DNA of 64,000 nucleotides from contig CAZSLS010000006.1 of NCBI GenBank assembly GCA_964607575.1, forward strand, positions 17,466 to 81,465. The letters run 5' to 3'. Shown piece after piece: positions 34,016 to 43,889 of the stretch. The notes beneath the pieces were generated by a model. That model worked only from the letters and a program-made list of their open reading frames with translations. It did no database searches and was not told the origin of the DNA. How positions within the stretch are numbered: position 1 is the first letter of the stretch; each line of letters opens with the position of its first letter. The stretch is from BS750m-G57 sp964607575. Lineage in GTDB: Bacteria > Planctomycetota > Phycisphaerae > SM23-33. The position numbers were made by a program, and so were the translations under genes.

Positions 34016-37000
34016 CTATTTGCTTTTGGCGGCTGGAAGTTCGGCGATCTCGATGTTCTTGTAGCGAATGATGACGCCGTCCTTGCCGTGCGACTGGAAC
34101 ATGATGGGCGCCGTGGTCTGGTAGTCCTTCCTGTCGGGTTTATCCAGATAGCCCGTCCCGTCGAAATCCGACATGACCACGCTATTGAGCTTAAACTTGA
34201 ACTGCAGTCCCCGGCAGGTAATTTCAACGTCGTTCCACCCCGGCGGCTGATCGGCGTAGTGGAACTTGAATCCCTTTGGCGCCTTCCGTGTCTTGCCGTA
34301 TTTCCATGCTCCCCCCGCGAAACTCTTCTTTTTGGACACCTTGATTGGGGCCAGCCAGCCTAATGTGGATCGCGGCCCGTGGTCCCAGACCCAGCCGGTC
34401 AGTGAAGGCTCGGGCGGGTGCAGGTCGAACTGCAGCCCGTTACGGACCTCGATACCGCTGTTGCCCTGGCGGTCCCATTTGCGTTCGATCTGCATTTTGC
34501 AGCGCATCACGAAATCGCCGTATTTCTTCTCCGTCGCCAAGTATCCACCCATGCGGTCTTTCACCGGCAGGCTCAGCGTGTCTACGACGATCGCGCCGTT
34601 CTCCGCACGAAACATCTTTCCGATCGCCGCCTTCTGAGCATCGGTTCTGGGCTTCATGGTGGGCTTCCATCCCTTCAGCGACTTGCCATCGAAGAGCGAC
34701 ACGAAATCCAGCTTCTCCGCCGGTGCTGAAAGGTCCACGATGGTGATGTCCTTGTACCATGCTTCGCTGGGCCTGCCGCCGTGGATCTGCAGACCGATGA
34801 TGCCCGTAGTCGCAATCTTAGCGTCCCGTTCGGTGTAGTCGACGGTCTTCAGGCCGTTGAAAAACAGTTGGATTCGCGGCCCGACGCAGCGGATGATGTA
34901 CTCGTTCCAGCCGTCGGCTTTGAGGACCTTCGCGAGTTCTGCTTTCTTCGGCCGGGCGAGTACCTTGTTGCGGCGCGACTCGTCGTAGAGGCATCCCCAC
35001 CAGTTCTGGCCCATGTCGGCCTGGTATCCGCTGACCTCGTGGTGGTTCGGGATCCGGCGCGTACGGATCTGGATGCCCGCGTTGCCTCTACCGCCGGCGA
35101 GTTTAACCTTCAGTCGCAGTTCAAAGTCGGAGTACTTCTTCTTCGTGCAGAGAAACTCGTTGCGGGGGATCTTGGCCTTGAGCGTCCCGCCGACGATCGC
35201 ACCATCCTCGATACGGAACGACTTGAGGTTGCCTTCCCAGCCGTCAAACGTCTTACCGTCGAAGATTCGCACCGCCTTGCCCGCTGGTGCGAGTTTTTCG
35301 CTCTTGAGTGGAGGTGCTTCCGCCGGCAAGGTCCAGTCGCCTTTATGCCCCGGGTCAACGCGGAGGCCTTCGATGGGCTTGCCTTTGCGGGTGACGACTT
35401 GCGCGCAGAATTCACAGGGGCCATTGTTCTGGGTGATCTTCAGCATGAGTGGGTTCCAGCCTGCCCGCAGCGTTACGGGGACCTTGTCGGTATAGGGGAT
35501 CGCGGCGCGGGCGACGTTATTGGTGTGAACGAGCTTCCCGTTCAACCACGCCTTGACACCATCATCGCTGCCAAGATCGAGCCTGGCCGCGAAGGCCTTA
35601 TCGACGTGGATCCACGTAAGTGCGTATGCGACCTTCTGATTGCCACCGACAGTTCTTGTCAGATCGAGAATGTGAGGCCGTTTCGGATCCGTTCCCGTCG
35701 GGATTCTCCGCCACACAACGTCTGTGGCACCGGGCGTCTCAGGGGCGAAGGGGATGCCGAGCAGTTCCCTGTACGTCTTGCCTTTCTTGCTATACGGGCC
35801 GGTGATGCGCCAAGCGGTTATGCAGTTGCGTAATAAGTCTATCTGTCGGATTACCCGTTGTGCTTCGGCGGCGAGGGGCTTGCCTTTCATTGCGGTCTGG
35901 ACCTTCTCCATCGTCGCACGTGCCTGCTTGCGATCGGCGCCCATGGTAGCCCTGGCGATGCTTACCGCCGCCAAAGCCGCTTCGCCTCGAACCGCCTTGT
36001 CGTCGAGCAGGGGGACGACGAGTTTCAGCGCATCGCTGTGGACCACGCCGGCGATACCGCTGAGGACGAGCTTCTTCGTTTCCGGCTGTTTGGCGAGGTC
36101 CAATGCTTCGGCGTACTTCCGCACGGGCGCGTCGGGGTCGAGCCCAAGCAGGCGGATGTATCCCCGCAGCGCCAGGATGCGATGCGTCTTGTCCTTGGTA
36201 TTCTTGACGATATCAAGCAGCGGTCCGGCGGCCTTACCGTCGGGCCAACCGGCCAGCGCGCGGACGGCTGCGTCGGTGCTGTTGGATTTGACGACGGCTG
36301 CGAGAGCCTTGTCGCCTCCGATCTTGCCGAGTATGCGGACGAGGGATGCTTGTCGCTGGGGTTTCTTCTCGGAGGCCAGGGCAGCCAGGACGCCGTCGGC
36401 GCGTTTGGACGGGTCGGTAGTCTTTGCGGCCACCGCAATAATTGACGCTTCGGCCTGGGCGGCGGCGGGGTTGCTGTCGCCTGTGGGCATGTGCTTTATC
36501 ATGGCGGGAATGTCGCCCTGGTCTGCAAGCACGCCAAGGGCTTTGAAGGCAGCCTTGGCGAGCGTTGCATCGGTGCTTCCGGCGTGGGAGAGCACGGGCT
36601 TGGCGGCCGGAGCGTAACGGCGATCGGACAGGACGGAGATCAGATCAACTCGCAGCTCGCCCTTGGCGCCGGTCATGCCTTTCAGTATTGCAGCGCCCAC
36701 GCCCTCGCCGTCGATCGAACGCATCGAGACCAGCGCGACCTTTGCTTCGGGGCCTTCGGCGTCGGCTGCTTTCAGGAGAACCGGTATCGCTCCCGCGTCG
36801 CCTATAGCTCCGAGGGCTTTCAGTGACTCCAGACGGACCGCCGCGGTTTTGCTGCTCGCCAGGGCGGCGATGGCCTTGCGGGCGCTTGGGTCGCCGCGGT
36901 CAGTCAGTGTCTTGATCAGCATTGCCTGGATGGCTGGAGACGCCTTGGGCATCTCGGCCGCCAGCTTCAGCGAGACCTCGGGCCCGGGCAGTTCTCTGGC

Positions 37001-37738
37001 GGCGCGAAGGGCAATGGCTATCAGCGCGGGATCGTTGCTGTTGAGTTGTTTCACCAGCAGCGGTAGGCCCTTGGCACCGCGGGCGAGAATAGCTCCGTAG
37101 ACCGACGACGTTCGGACGAAGACCGGGACCTCGGCCTTTCCGACTGCATCGTATAGGCTTACCGCTGAATCCTTCTTGCCCGCATCCAACAGGATTTTGG
37201 CGGCGACCAGAGCGGCGTCGGCGGCGGGCGTTCGCAGCGCCGCCGGGCCTTTGGCCAGTGTCTGCAGGATAGCTCCAGTCGCTTCATCGGTTGCGATGCG
37301 CCCCAGTGCGCCCAGAGTTGCTGCGGCGACATCCTTATCTTTGTCGCTGACGAGCTTCCGCAAAACGCCGACGGCCTTGGCGTCGCGCCGGACGCCGATC
37401 GAAGTGATCACGCCGACGAGGGGCCGCCCTTTGAGTTTGCCCAGCGCCGCGCGAAACGCAACGTCAACGCTCGGAAATTTCATCGGCTCCAGGGCGATTC
37501 GCGCGTAGTCGCCCAGCGCCTTGTCGCCAAGGAGGTCCGCCAGGGGGGGGACGGCCTTGGCGCTTCCGAAAATCGCCAGCTTCTGACACGCCTGGGTCTT
37601 GTCGTAGAGAGGCGCTTCGGACTTCAGCACAGCGATGAGTTTCTGCTCGTCGACGTTTTGGAGGGTCACGTCTGCGGCGAATATGGGCGCCGCAACCGCC
37701 AGTATTATAATGACGCCTATGTATCGTTTAATTGTCAT
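34016..37738 (-). CDS. Exported HEAT-repeat protein with two DUF1080 domains
   Basis: About 1240 aa. The start at 37738 opens a signal peptide (MTIKRYIGVIIILAVAAPIFA) after AAAGGCG; the frame extends upstream but into the preceding gene. Residues ~25-630 are HEAT-like helical repeats. A WLNG jelly-roll-like module follows (~640-815), similar to the one in HzsA-like copy 1. Then come two DUF1080 (3-keto-disaccharide hydrolase-like) domains at ~820-1010 (RIFDGKTFDGW) and ~1010-1235 (LFDGKSLKGW). Some family members cleave 3-keto-glycosides produced by Gfo/Idh oxidoreductases, and two such oxidoreductase genes lie directly upstream. Substrate unknown. Confidence 0.8.
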   Translation of the reverse strand: MTIKRYIGVIIILAVAAPIFAADVTLQNVDEQKLIAVLKSEAPLYDKTQACQKLAIFGSAKAVPPLADLLGDKALGDYARIALEPMKFPSVDVAFRAALGKLKGRPLVGVITSIGVRRDAKAVGVLRKLVSDKDKDVAAATLGALGRIATDEATGAILQTLAKGPAALRTPAADAALVAAKILLDAGKKDSAVSLYDAVGKAEVPVFVRTSSVYGAILARGAKGLPLLVKQLNSNDPALIAIALRAARELPGPEVSLKLAAEMPKASPAIQAMLIKTLTDRGDPSARKAIAALASSKTAAVRLESLKALGAIGDAGAIPVLLKAADAEGPEAKVALVSMRSIDGEGVGAAILKGMTGAKGELRVDLISVLSDRRYAPAAKPVLSHAGSTDATLAKAAFKALGVLADQGDIPAMIKHMPTGDSNPAAAQAEASIIAVAAKTTDPSKRADGVLAALASEKKPQRQASLVRILGKIGGDKALAAVVKSNSTDAAVRALAGWPDGKAAGPLLDIVKNTKDKTHRILALRGYIRLLGLDPDAPVRKYAEALDLAKQPETKKLVLSGIAGVVHSDALKLVVPLLDDKAVRGEAALAAVSIARATMGADRKQARATMEKVQTAMKGKPLAAEAQRVIRQIDLLRNCITAWRITGPYSKKGKTYRELLGIPFAPETPGATDVVWRRIPTGTDPKRPHILDLTRTVGGNQKVAYALTWIHVDKAFAARLDLGSDDGVKAWLNGKLVHTNNVARAAIPYTDKVPVTLRAGWNPLMLKITQNNGPCEFCAQVVTRKGKPIEGLRVDPGHKGDWTLPAEAPPLKSEKLAPAGKAVRIFDGKTFDGWEGNLKSFRIEDGAIVGGTLKAKIPRNEFLCTKKKYSDFELRLKVKLAGGRGNAGIQIRTRRIPNHHEVSGYQADMGQNWWGCLYDESRRNKVLARPKKAELAKVLKADGWNEYIIRCVGPRIQLFFNGLKTVDYTERDAKIATTGIIGLQIHGGRPSEAWYKDITIVDLSAPAEKLDFVSLFDGKSLKGWKPTMKPRTDAQKAAIGKMFRAENGAIVVDTLSLPVKDRMGGYLATEKKYGDFVMRCKMQIERKWDRQGNSGIEVRNGLQFDLHPPEPSLTGWVWDHGPRSTLGWLAPIKVSKKKSFAGGAWKYGKTRKAPKGFKFHYADQPPGWNDVEITCRGLQFKFKLNSVVMSDFDGTGYLDKPDRKDYQTTAPIMFQSHGKDGVIIRYKNIEIAELPAAKSK

Positions 37739-37769
37739 GGTATCGCCTTTCTGGCGGGGGGTGTGGGTG

Positions 37770-39068
37770 TTATGCCTTCCATGGAGCGCGTTTGGCGCGG
37801 GTTCGCATGCGGTTGGCCTCTTCGTCGTTGACGAAGGCCTCCTTGGCGGGATCGAACGTGACCTTTCGTCCGAGTTGCCAGGCGATGGCGGCCGCATGAC
37901 ACGCCAGGTGCGAGTGTCGCATGACGTCGGCGTTGCACGCCGTCAGGGCCCGCGACCGCACGCAGTCGAAGAAGTTGCTCGTATGCCCGGCCGGGTCCGT
38001 TCCTCTCCGCAAATAACGCTTCCGCTCGCCCATCAGCGAGACCGGATGCAGTTTGATACCCCCGCTGTCGCCGGTTTCAACCCATCCCTCGTCGCCTTCG
38101 AATCTCACCGGGCAGGTGCCCAGGCCGAGCCAGTTGCCCTCGCCGCGGAATCCGCCGGGGCGCATGATAAGCTTCACGCCGTTTGCGTATTTGGCGATTA
38201 TCACGCCAGCCTCGACCGGTTCGTACGTCAGCGGCGTAGTGTTGTCGGCGTCGTTTGCCCACTGGCAGAGGTCTGCGGTGTGGGCTCCCCAGTCCAGCAG
38301 CGTGGCGCCGGAGTCGAAGTCCGCATAACCGCGCCAACGCCCATTAACGTAACTCTTGTTGTAGGGGCGCCACGGCGCCGGACCCAACCAGCGGTCCCAG
38401 TCGCAGATATCCTTGTCCGGCTCGGGCTGGGCGGGCAGCCAACCATGATTGATGCGCAGCTTGTAGATCGACGCGTGGACGGTGTGGAGCTTGCCCAACT
38501 TCCCGCTGCGGGCGAGGTGAACGGCGAACTGGAAATTGCTCACCGATCGCCTCTGCGTACCGGCCTGGAAGACGCGGGAGTAGCGGTTCATCGTGTCTGA
38601 CAGTTCCTGACAATCGCCGATCGTGATCCCGCAGGGCTTCTCGCTGTAGACGTCCTTGCCCGCCTTTGCCGCCAGTATCGACGCCAGCGCGTGCCAGTGA
38701 TCGCCCGTAGCCACGAGTACGGTGTCGACATCCTTCCGCCCGAGCAGTTCGAACATGTCGCGGTACATCACGCAGTCTTTGTTGCCGTATTTTCCGTCAG
38801 CCATCTGCTTGACGTACTCGCGACGGGATTTCTGCACGTCGGCGATGGCGACGAACTGCACGCCTTTTTCGTTGAGCATTCGCCCCAGCACGTACCGTCC
38901 GCGCGGGCCGATGCCGATCGCGCCCAGTACGATCCTGTCGCTTGGCGCCGTGGCGCCGTCCTTGCCAAGGGCGGCTGCCGGGATGATGGTTGGAACGCTC
39001 GCCGCGGCCAGGGCGATCGCCGAGCCTTTCAGGAACGTCCGTCTTGGGATGGGTTCTTTGAGCTTCAT
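37770..39068 (-). CDS. Tat-exported Gfo/Idh/MocA family oxidoreductase A
   Basis: 432 aa from ATG 39068, with GGAG about 6 bases upstream. The Tat signal is PRRTFLKGSAIALAAA. An N-terminal Rossmann domain (IVLGAIGIGPRGRYVLG), the EKP motif (YSEKPCG) and the C-terminal alpha/beta substrate domain are present. Family members oxidise or reduce sugars with NAD(P), in many cases with a tightly bound cofactor when exported by Tat. It is about three-quarters or more identical, by eye, to the upstream gene at 39100, a tandem duplication. Probably works with the DUF1080 protein 31 bases downstream. Confidence 0.87.
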   Translation of the reverse strand: MKLKEPIPRRTFLKGSAIALAAASVPTIIPAAALGKDGATAPSDRIVLGAIGIGPRGRYVLGRMLNEKGVQFVAIADVQKSRREYVKQMADGKYGNKDCVMYRDMFELLGRKDVDTVLVATGDHWHALASILAAKAGKDVYSEKPCGITIGDCQELSDTMNRYSRVFQAGTQRRSVSNFQFAVHLARSGKLGKLHTVHASIYKLRINHGWLPAQPEPDKDICDWDRWLGPAPWRPYNKSYVNGRWRGYADFDSGATLLDWGAHTADLCQWANDADNTTPLTYEPVEAGVIIAKYANGVKLIMRPGGFRGEGNWLGLGTCPVRFEGDEGWVETGDSGGIKLHPVSLMGERKRYLRRGTDPAGHTSNFFDCVRSRALTACNADVMRHSHLACHAAAIAWQLGRKVTFDPAKEAFVNDEEANRMRTRAKRAPWKA

Positions 39069-39099
39069 AGTCGACTCCGTTATCTCAGGTTGCTTTATG

Positions 39100-40377
39100 T
39101 CATACATGCCACGGGGCGCGTTTGGCGCGAGTGCACATGCGATTGGCTTTTTCATCGTTGATGAAGATCTCCTTGACCGGATCGAACGTGACCTTTCGCC
39201 CGAGTTGCCAGGCGATTGCCGCTGCATGACAGGCCAGGTGCGATTGTCGCATAACGTTCGCATTGGCCGCCGTCAGGGCGCGAGATTTCATGCAGTCGAA
39301 GAAATTGCTCGCATGCCCGGCTGGGTCCGTTCCCCTTCGCAGATAGCGCTTCCGCTCGCCCATCAGTGAGGCTGGTTGCAGCACGATCCTCCCGGTGTCG
39401 CCGGTTTCGATCCATCCCTCGTCGCCCTCGAAGCGGACGGGGCAGGTCCCCAGGCCGAGCCATTTATCGGGCCGTATCACCAGCTTGACGCCGTTGGCGT
39501 ATCGGGCGTTGATCGTGCCGCCGTCGGGTTCGTACGTTATCGGCGTGGTTTCATCGGCATCGTTGGCCCACTGGCAAAGGTCCACGGTGTGAGAGCCCCA
39601 GTCCAGCAGCCTGGCTCCGGCATTGAGGTCGGCGTAACCGTGCCATTGTCCCTGTACGTAACGTTTGTTGTAAGGGCGCCATGGCGCCGGGCCCAGCCAT
39701 CGGTCCCAGTCGCAGATGTCCTTGTCCGGCTCGGGCTGGGCGGGTAGCCAGGCGTGACTGACGCTAAGACGGTTGATCGATGCGTGCAGAGTGTTGAGTT
39801 TGCCCAGCTTCCCGCTGCGTGCGAGGTGAACGGCGAACTGGAAATTGCCTATGGACCGCCGCTGCGTACCGGCCTGGAAGACGCGAGAGTAGCGATTCAT
39901 CGTGTCGGCCAGATCCTGGCAGTCGCCGAACATCATCCCGCAGGGCTTCTCGCAGTAGACGTCCTTGCCCGCCTTTGCCGCCAGTATCGACGCCAATGCG
40001 TGCCAGTTGTCGCCCGTAGTTATCAGCACCGCATCGATGTCCTTCCTCCCGAGCAGTTCGAACATGTCGCGATACATCACGCAGTCCTTATTGCGGTACT
40101 TCCCGTAGACCATGTGCTTGACGTATTGGCGGCGGGATGCCTGTACGTCGCAGGCGGCGACGAATTGAGTACCCTTTTCGGCGAGCATGCGGCCCAGGAC
40201 GTACCGTCCGCGCCGGCCGACACCGATACCGCCGAGTACGATCTTGTCGCTTGGCGCGACGGCGCCGTCTTTGCCCAATGCGGCGGCTGGAATGATGGTT
40301 GGAATGCTCGCTGCAGCCAGAGCGGCCGCTGAGGTTTTGAGGAATGTTCGTCTCTGGACAAGTCTGCCAGGCTTCAT
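39100..40377 (-). CDS. Tat-exported Gfo/Idh/MocA family oxidoreductase B
   Basis: 425 aa from ATG 40377, first gene of the five-gene minus unit. The Tat signal is QRRTFLKTSAAALAAA. Rossmann GGIGVGRRGRYVLG, EKP motif (YCEKPCG) and WDRWLGPAPWRPYNK match oxidoreductase A almost throughout. The main differences are in the signal region, in the ~265-300 segment, where B is shorter (a few residues missing around VIRPDKWLG), and scattered substitutions. Recent duplication with possible gene conversion is inferred. The divergent gene 118 bases away is the GH62 enzyme, so the gap likely holds both promoters. Confidence 0.87.
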   Translation of the reverse strand: MKPGRLVQRRTFLKTSAAALAAASIPTIIPAAALGKDGAVAPSDKIVLGGIGVGRRGRYVLGRMLAEKGTQFVAACDVQASRRQYVKHMVYGKYRNKDCVMYRDMFELLGRKDIDAVLITTGDNWHALASILAAKAGKDVYCEKPCGMMFGDCQDLADTMNRYSRVFQAGTQRRSIGNFQFAVHLARSGKLGKLNTLHASINRLSVSHAWLPAQPEPDKDICDWDRWLGPAPWRPYNKRYVQGQWHGYADLNAGARLLDWGSHTVDLCQWANDADETTPITYEPDGGTINARYANGVKLVIRPDKWLGLGTCPVRFEGDEGWIETGDTGRIVLQPASLMGERKRYLRRGTDPAGHASNFFDCMKSRALTAANANVMRQSHLACHAAAIAWQLGRKVTFDPVKEIFINDEKANRMCTRAKRAPWHV

Positions 40378-40495
40378 AGTTGGTTCCCTTATCTCTGGTC
40401 GCGATGATTGTATCCGGATCGACGCTTCGGATAAACCACGATTTGGTTCCAATTTCGTGGTAGAATATCGGCGTTGACGGAAAGGAGCCAAAGCC

Positions 40496-41551
40496 ATGAA
40501 CGCCAAGATCGCCCTGTCCGTTGTACTCGCCGTTTCCTGTGTGTTGCTTGTCGCCGGATTGTCGATGTCCCGTGAGGAGTCGAGCGATGCATCCTTCAAG
40601 CCGCCGACTGCGTGGCGGTACTCAGCGCCTCTGATTTCTCCGGAGAAACGCGACACACTCCCCAGCCGCGCCCAGAAGGACCCGACGGTGGTGTTCTTCA
40701 AGGGAAAGTGGCACGTGTTCATGACGGTAAAGCTCAAGGGGATGTCGGCGATCGAGTATTGCTCGTTCGAGACGTGGGACAAGGCCAACAGTTCCAAACG
40801 CACCATTCTGAAGCTTACCGATAGCAAGTACTACTGCGCCCCGCAGGTCTTCTACTTCACTCCGCACAAGAAGTGGTACCTGATCTATCAACTCGGGCGG
40901 AAAGGCAAGAGGAGGATGCAGATCGCGTTTTCCACCACTACCGACATCGCCGACCCGAAATCCTGGACAAAAGCTGGTTCGGTATTCCGCAACGATGCCG
41001 AGGATCCGCGGAAAGAAGGGGGGCTGGACTACTGGATGATCTGCGACAGCAGGCGAGCGTACTTGTTCATCACCAGTCTCAACGGCAAGATGTGGCGGAT
41101 GTCGGCGAAGCTGAAGGATTTCCCGCACGGATTCGGCGATCTCGTGCTGGCGCTCCGAGCCGATATCTTCGAAGCGAGCCACACATACAAGCTCAGCGGG
41201 ACCGACAAGTACCTTACCGTGATCGAAGCCAATCCCGGTGGCAGGCGATATTACAAGGCCTATCTCGCCGACCGCTTGGACGGAAAGTGGACCCCGGCGT
41301 CCGGTGGTGAACGAAAGCCGTTTGCCGGGGCGGCCAACGTGCGCCCCGCCGATGGTGTCGCGGCGTGGACCGACAACATCAGCCACGGTGAACTAATACG
41401 AAAAGGTTATGACCAGACACTGCTCGTCGATCCGAAAGACTTTCGATTTCTCTTCCAGGGCGCCCTGCAGAAGGAAAAGGCGGGCAAGAACTATGGCGCC
41501 ATCCCCTGGCGACTAGGAATGCTCACACCCGCCGGGTCGGCGGGCAAATAG
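40496..41551 (+). CDS. Exported GH62-type alpha-L-arabinofuranosidase
   Basis: 351 aa with an N-terminal signal or anchor (IALSVVLAVSCVLLVAG) and AAAGGAG before the ATG. The family's hallmarks are in order: RYSAPLISPE, QKDPTVVFFKGKWHVF, APQVFYFTPHKKWYLIYQ, DYWMICDS and SHGELIRKGYDQT. The five-bladed propeller triad is D62, D184 and E226 (in FEASHTYK). GH62 enzymes release arabinofuranose from arabinoxylan or arabinan. It starts a plus-strand unit with GH29, an alpha/beta hydrolase and a sugar isomerase-like protein. I know the family mainly from fungi and actinobacteria, so its presence here is notable. Confidence 0.85.
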   Translation: MNAKIALSVVLAVSCVLLVAGLSMSREESSDASFKPPTAWRYSAPLISPEKRDTLPSRAQKDPTVVFFKGKWHVFMTVKLKGMSAIEYCSFETWDKANSSKRTILKLTDSKYYCAPQVFYFTPHKKWYLIYQLGRKGKRRMQIAFSTTTDIADPKSWTKAGSVFRNDAEDPRKEGGLDYWMICDSRRAYLFITSLNGKMWRMSAKLKDFPHGFGDLVLALRADIFEASHTYKLSGTDKYLTVIEANPGGRRYYKAYLADRLDGKWTPASGGERKPFAGAANVRPADGVAAWTDNISHGELIRKGYDQTLLVDPKDFRFLFQGALQKEKAGKNYGAIPWRLGMLTPAGSAGK

Positions 41552-41636
41552 CTTCCTGACAAGATCTATTGGCTTGCTCAGGACATGGGTTTGGATACAA
41601 TCACTTCAAATGAACTCAATTGCAGGGAGAATGCAG

Positions 41637-43082
41637 ATGGTTAGAGTATCGAAATACTGGATGATTGCGGTGTTGGTTGCGGTGGCGGTTTGTGCGGGCG
41701 AGGTCCGCGGCGCCGAACCGGCAAAGACCAAAACCCCGACCGCTGCGAAGAAGTACAAGCCCACGTGGGAGTCACTCGATTCCCGCCCGCTGCCGGGATG
41801 GTTCAACGAGGCGAAGTTCGGTATCTTCGTGGTCTGGGGCCCGTACTCCGTGCCGTCCTGGGTCGATCGCGGATACGCCGAGTGGTACTGGAACCGCTCC
41901 AAACGAAAAGGCTCCCCCACCCAGAAGTTCCACGAGAAGATGTACGGTAAGGATTTTCCATACGAGAAATTCGCCGAGCAGCTTACCGCCAAGTTGTACA
42001 AACCCGACTACTGGTGCGAGATATTCGCCCGCAGCGGGGCGAAGTATGTGGTGACGACGGCGAACTATCACGACGGTTTCTGCTTGTGGGACTCGCCGTA
42101 TTCCAAGACGAAGAACACCGACAAGTGGAACGCGACCGTTGTCGGACCGAAGCGGAACGTGCTCCGCGAGCTGTTCGACGCGGGCGAAAAACGCGGTCTG
42201 AAGATGGGCATCTATTACTCGCTCTACGAGTGGTACCACCCGCTGTATCTCACCGATCGGGCGAAGTACGTCACCGAGCACCTGCACCCGCAGTTCAAGG
42301 ATGTGGTCACCAAGTTCAAACCGTGGTTCATATTCCTCGATGGTGAGTGGACGGCGGATTACAAGGTGTGGAGATCGTTCGAGATGGCGACGTGGTTGTA
42401 CAACGAATCGCCGTGCAAGGACTACGTGGTCACTAACGATCGCTGGGGCAAGACGCGCCGCAAACACGGGGACGTTTACTCCAGCGAGTATGGCGGGGGA
42501 AAATTCTCGCCCAAGCACCCGTGGCAGGAGGACCGCGGGATCGGGCACAGCTATGGGTACAACCGCAACGAAGGGATCGACCAGTACGATTCGGAATACA
42601 CGCTGATCAAGATGCTCTCCCGCGTGTGCGGTAACGGTGGAAATTTGCTGCTGGACGTAGGTCCGACCGCCGACGGGCGAATTCCCGTGATAATGCAGGA
42701 CCGCCTGGTGCGGATCGGCAAGTGGTTGAAGGTCAACGGCGAGGCGATCTACGGGACAAGGCACAGCCCGTTCTGGCCGAGGAAGTTCCCGTGGGGCACG
42801 TGTACCGTCAAGGGCTCAAAGATATTCCTGCATGTGTGGGGCAAGCAGGCCGGCGAGATCTCCCTGCCCGGACTCAAGAACAAGATCACCGCTGCCTACG
42901 TCCTGGGCGATGCGAAGAAGACGCCCCTCAAACGTCGCGTCGACAAGCAGACTCGCGCGATCACCATGCCTGCGGGCCTGCGGGCCGAGGAAGTCGTCGT
43001 CCTGGTCGTCGAGGTCGAAGGCAAACTCAGCGTCGACGCCTCCGCAAACCAGGTCGCCAAACCCGCCAAACCCGCCAAATGA
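41637..43082 (+). CDS. Exported GH29 alpha-L-fucosidase
   Basis: About 481 aa. ATG 41637 is preferred over 41631 because AGGGAG (41624-41629) is 7 bases from it. A signal peptide (YWMIAVLVAVAVCAGEVRG) precedes the catalytic barrel: FGIFVVWGPYSVPSW, YHDGFCLWDS, and the probable nucleophile D235 in FLDGEW. GNLLLDVGPTADGRIP is a strong GH29 family segment. The C-terminal ~90 residues form a beta domain. It removes alpha-L-fucose from glycans. It is separate from, and only distantly similar to, the tandem GH29 protein at 25696. Its stop overlaps a possible ATG of the next gene. Confidence 0.9.
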   Translation: MVRVSKYWMIAVLVAVAVCAGEVRGAEPAKTKTPTAAKKYKPTWESLDSRPLPGWFNEAKFGIFVVWGPYSVPSWVDRGYAEWYWNRSKRKGSPTQKFHEKMYGKDFPYEKFAEQLTAKLYKPDYWCEIFARSGAKYVVTTANYHDGFCLWDSPYSKTKNTDKWNATVVGPKRNVLRELFDAGEKRGLKMGIYYSLYEWYHPLYLTDRAKYVTEHLHPQFKDVVTKFKPWFIFLDGEWTADYKVWRSFEMATWLYNESPCKDYVVTNDRWGKTRRKHGDVYSSEYGGGKFSPKHPWQEDRGIGHSYGYNRNEGIDQYDSEYTLIKMLSRVCGNGGNLLLDVGPTADGRIPVIMQDRLVRIGKWLKVNGEAIYGTRHSPFWPRKFPWGTCTVKGSKIFLHVWGKQAGEISLPGLKNKITAAYVLGDAKKTPLKRRVDKQTRAITMPAGLRAEEVVVLVVEVEGKLSVDASANQVAKPAKPAK

Positions 43083-43105
43083 ACGCCGCCAGAGAGACAC
43101 GATCC

Positions 43106-43879
43106 ATGCCAGTTAAACTACATTATGAAACAGTTGGCCAGGGCGATCCGCTCATCCTCATTATGGGACTGGGCGCCGACAACAGCCTCTGGGAGCTTCA
43201 TGCCAAGGCGTATTCGCAGCATTTTCGCTGCATCATGCCCGACAACCGCGGGGCGGGGAATTCTCCCAAGCCCGACGGGCCGTACACCACGGAGATGATG
43301 GCCGAAGATACGCTCGCGATGATGGACGAACTGGAGATCGACTCCGCCCGAGTGGCCGGTATTTCCATGGGCAGCGCAATTGCCCAGTCCATGGCGCTTC
43401 TCTCGCCCGATCGCGTGCGGTCCATGGTGCTGATCAGCTCTTGGGCACGCTGCGATCGGTACATGAAGGACGTGTTCGAACATTTCACGCGGATCCGCCC
43501 GCTGGTTCCGCCCGAAGACTTCATGCAGCTCCTGCAATTGTGGATATTCGCCCCGGATCATTTCTCCGCGAGCTACGCGGATCTGCTTGTCGGTAGAAAA
43601 GACGCCGGAGACAACCCGATGGCCGAGCATGCCTTCGACGCCCAGTGTGCCGCCTGCAGCGGCCACGACACGCTCGATCGCCTGGGAGAAATTCAGACAC
43701 CCTGCCTGCTGACCGTCGGCGATAAAGATATCTTCACCCCGCTCCGTTGCAGCGAGGAAATGCACGAACGCTTACCGAATTCGGAACTGTTTGTACTTCC
43801 CGGGTTGGGGCACTGTCACCACTGGGAGGATCTGAAGACATTCAACGAGACGACAACGAAATTCCTGCTTGAAAACTAA
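43106..43879 (+). CDS. Alpha/beta hydrolase
   Basis: About 257 aa from ATG 43106 (MPVKLHYETVG), with a purine-rich AGAGAG upstream; ATG 43079, overlapping the fucosidase stop, is the alternative. The catalytic triad is S in GISMGSA (nucleophile elbow G-x-S-x-G), D in VGDKDIFTP and H in GLGHCHHW. No signal peptide, so cytoplasmic. It resembles 3-oxoadipate enol-lactonase/esterase-like hydrolases; in this setting it might open a sugar lactone or remove an acyl ester, which is inference. Confidence 0.8.
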   Translation: MPVKLHYETVGQGDPLILIMGLGADNSLWELHAKAYSQHFRCIMPDNRGAGNSPKPDGPYTTEMMAEDTLAMMDELEIDSARVAGISMGSAIAQSMALLSPDRVRSMVLISSWARCDRYMKDVFEHFTRIRPLVPPEDFMQLLQLWIFAPDHFSASYADLLVGRKDAGDNPMAEHAFDAQCAACSGHDTLDRLGEIQTPCLLTVGDKDIFTPLRCSEEMHERLPNSELFVLPGLGHCHHWEDLKTFNETTTKFLLEN

Positions 43880-43889
43880 GGAGAGAAGT

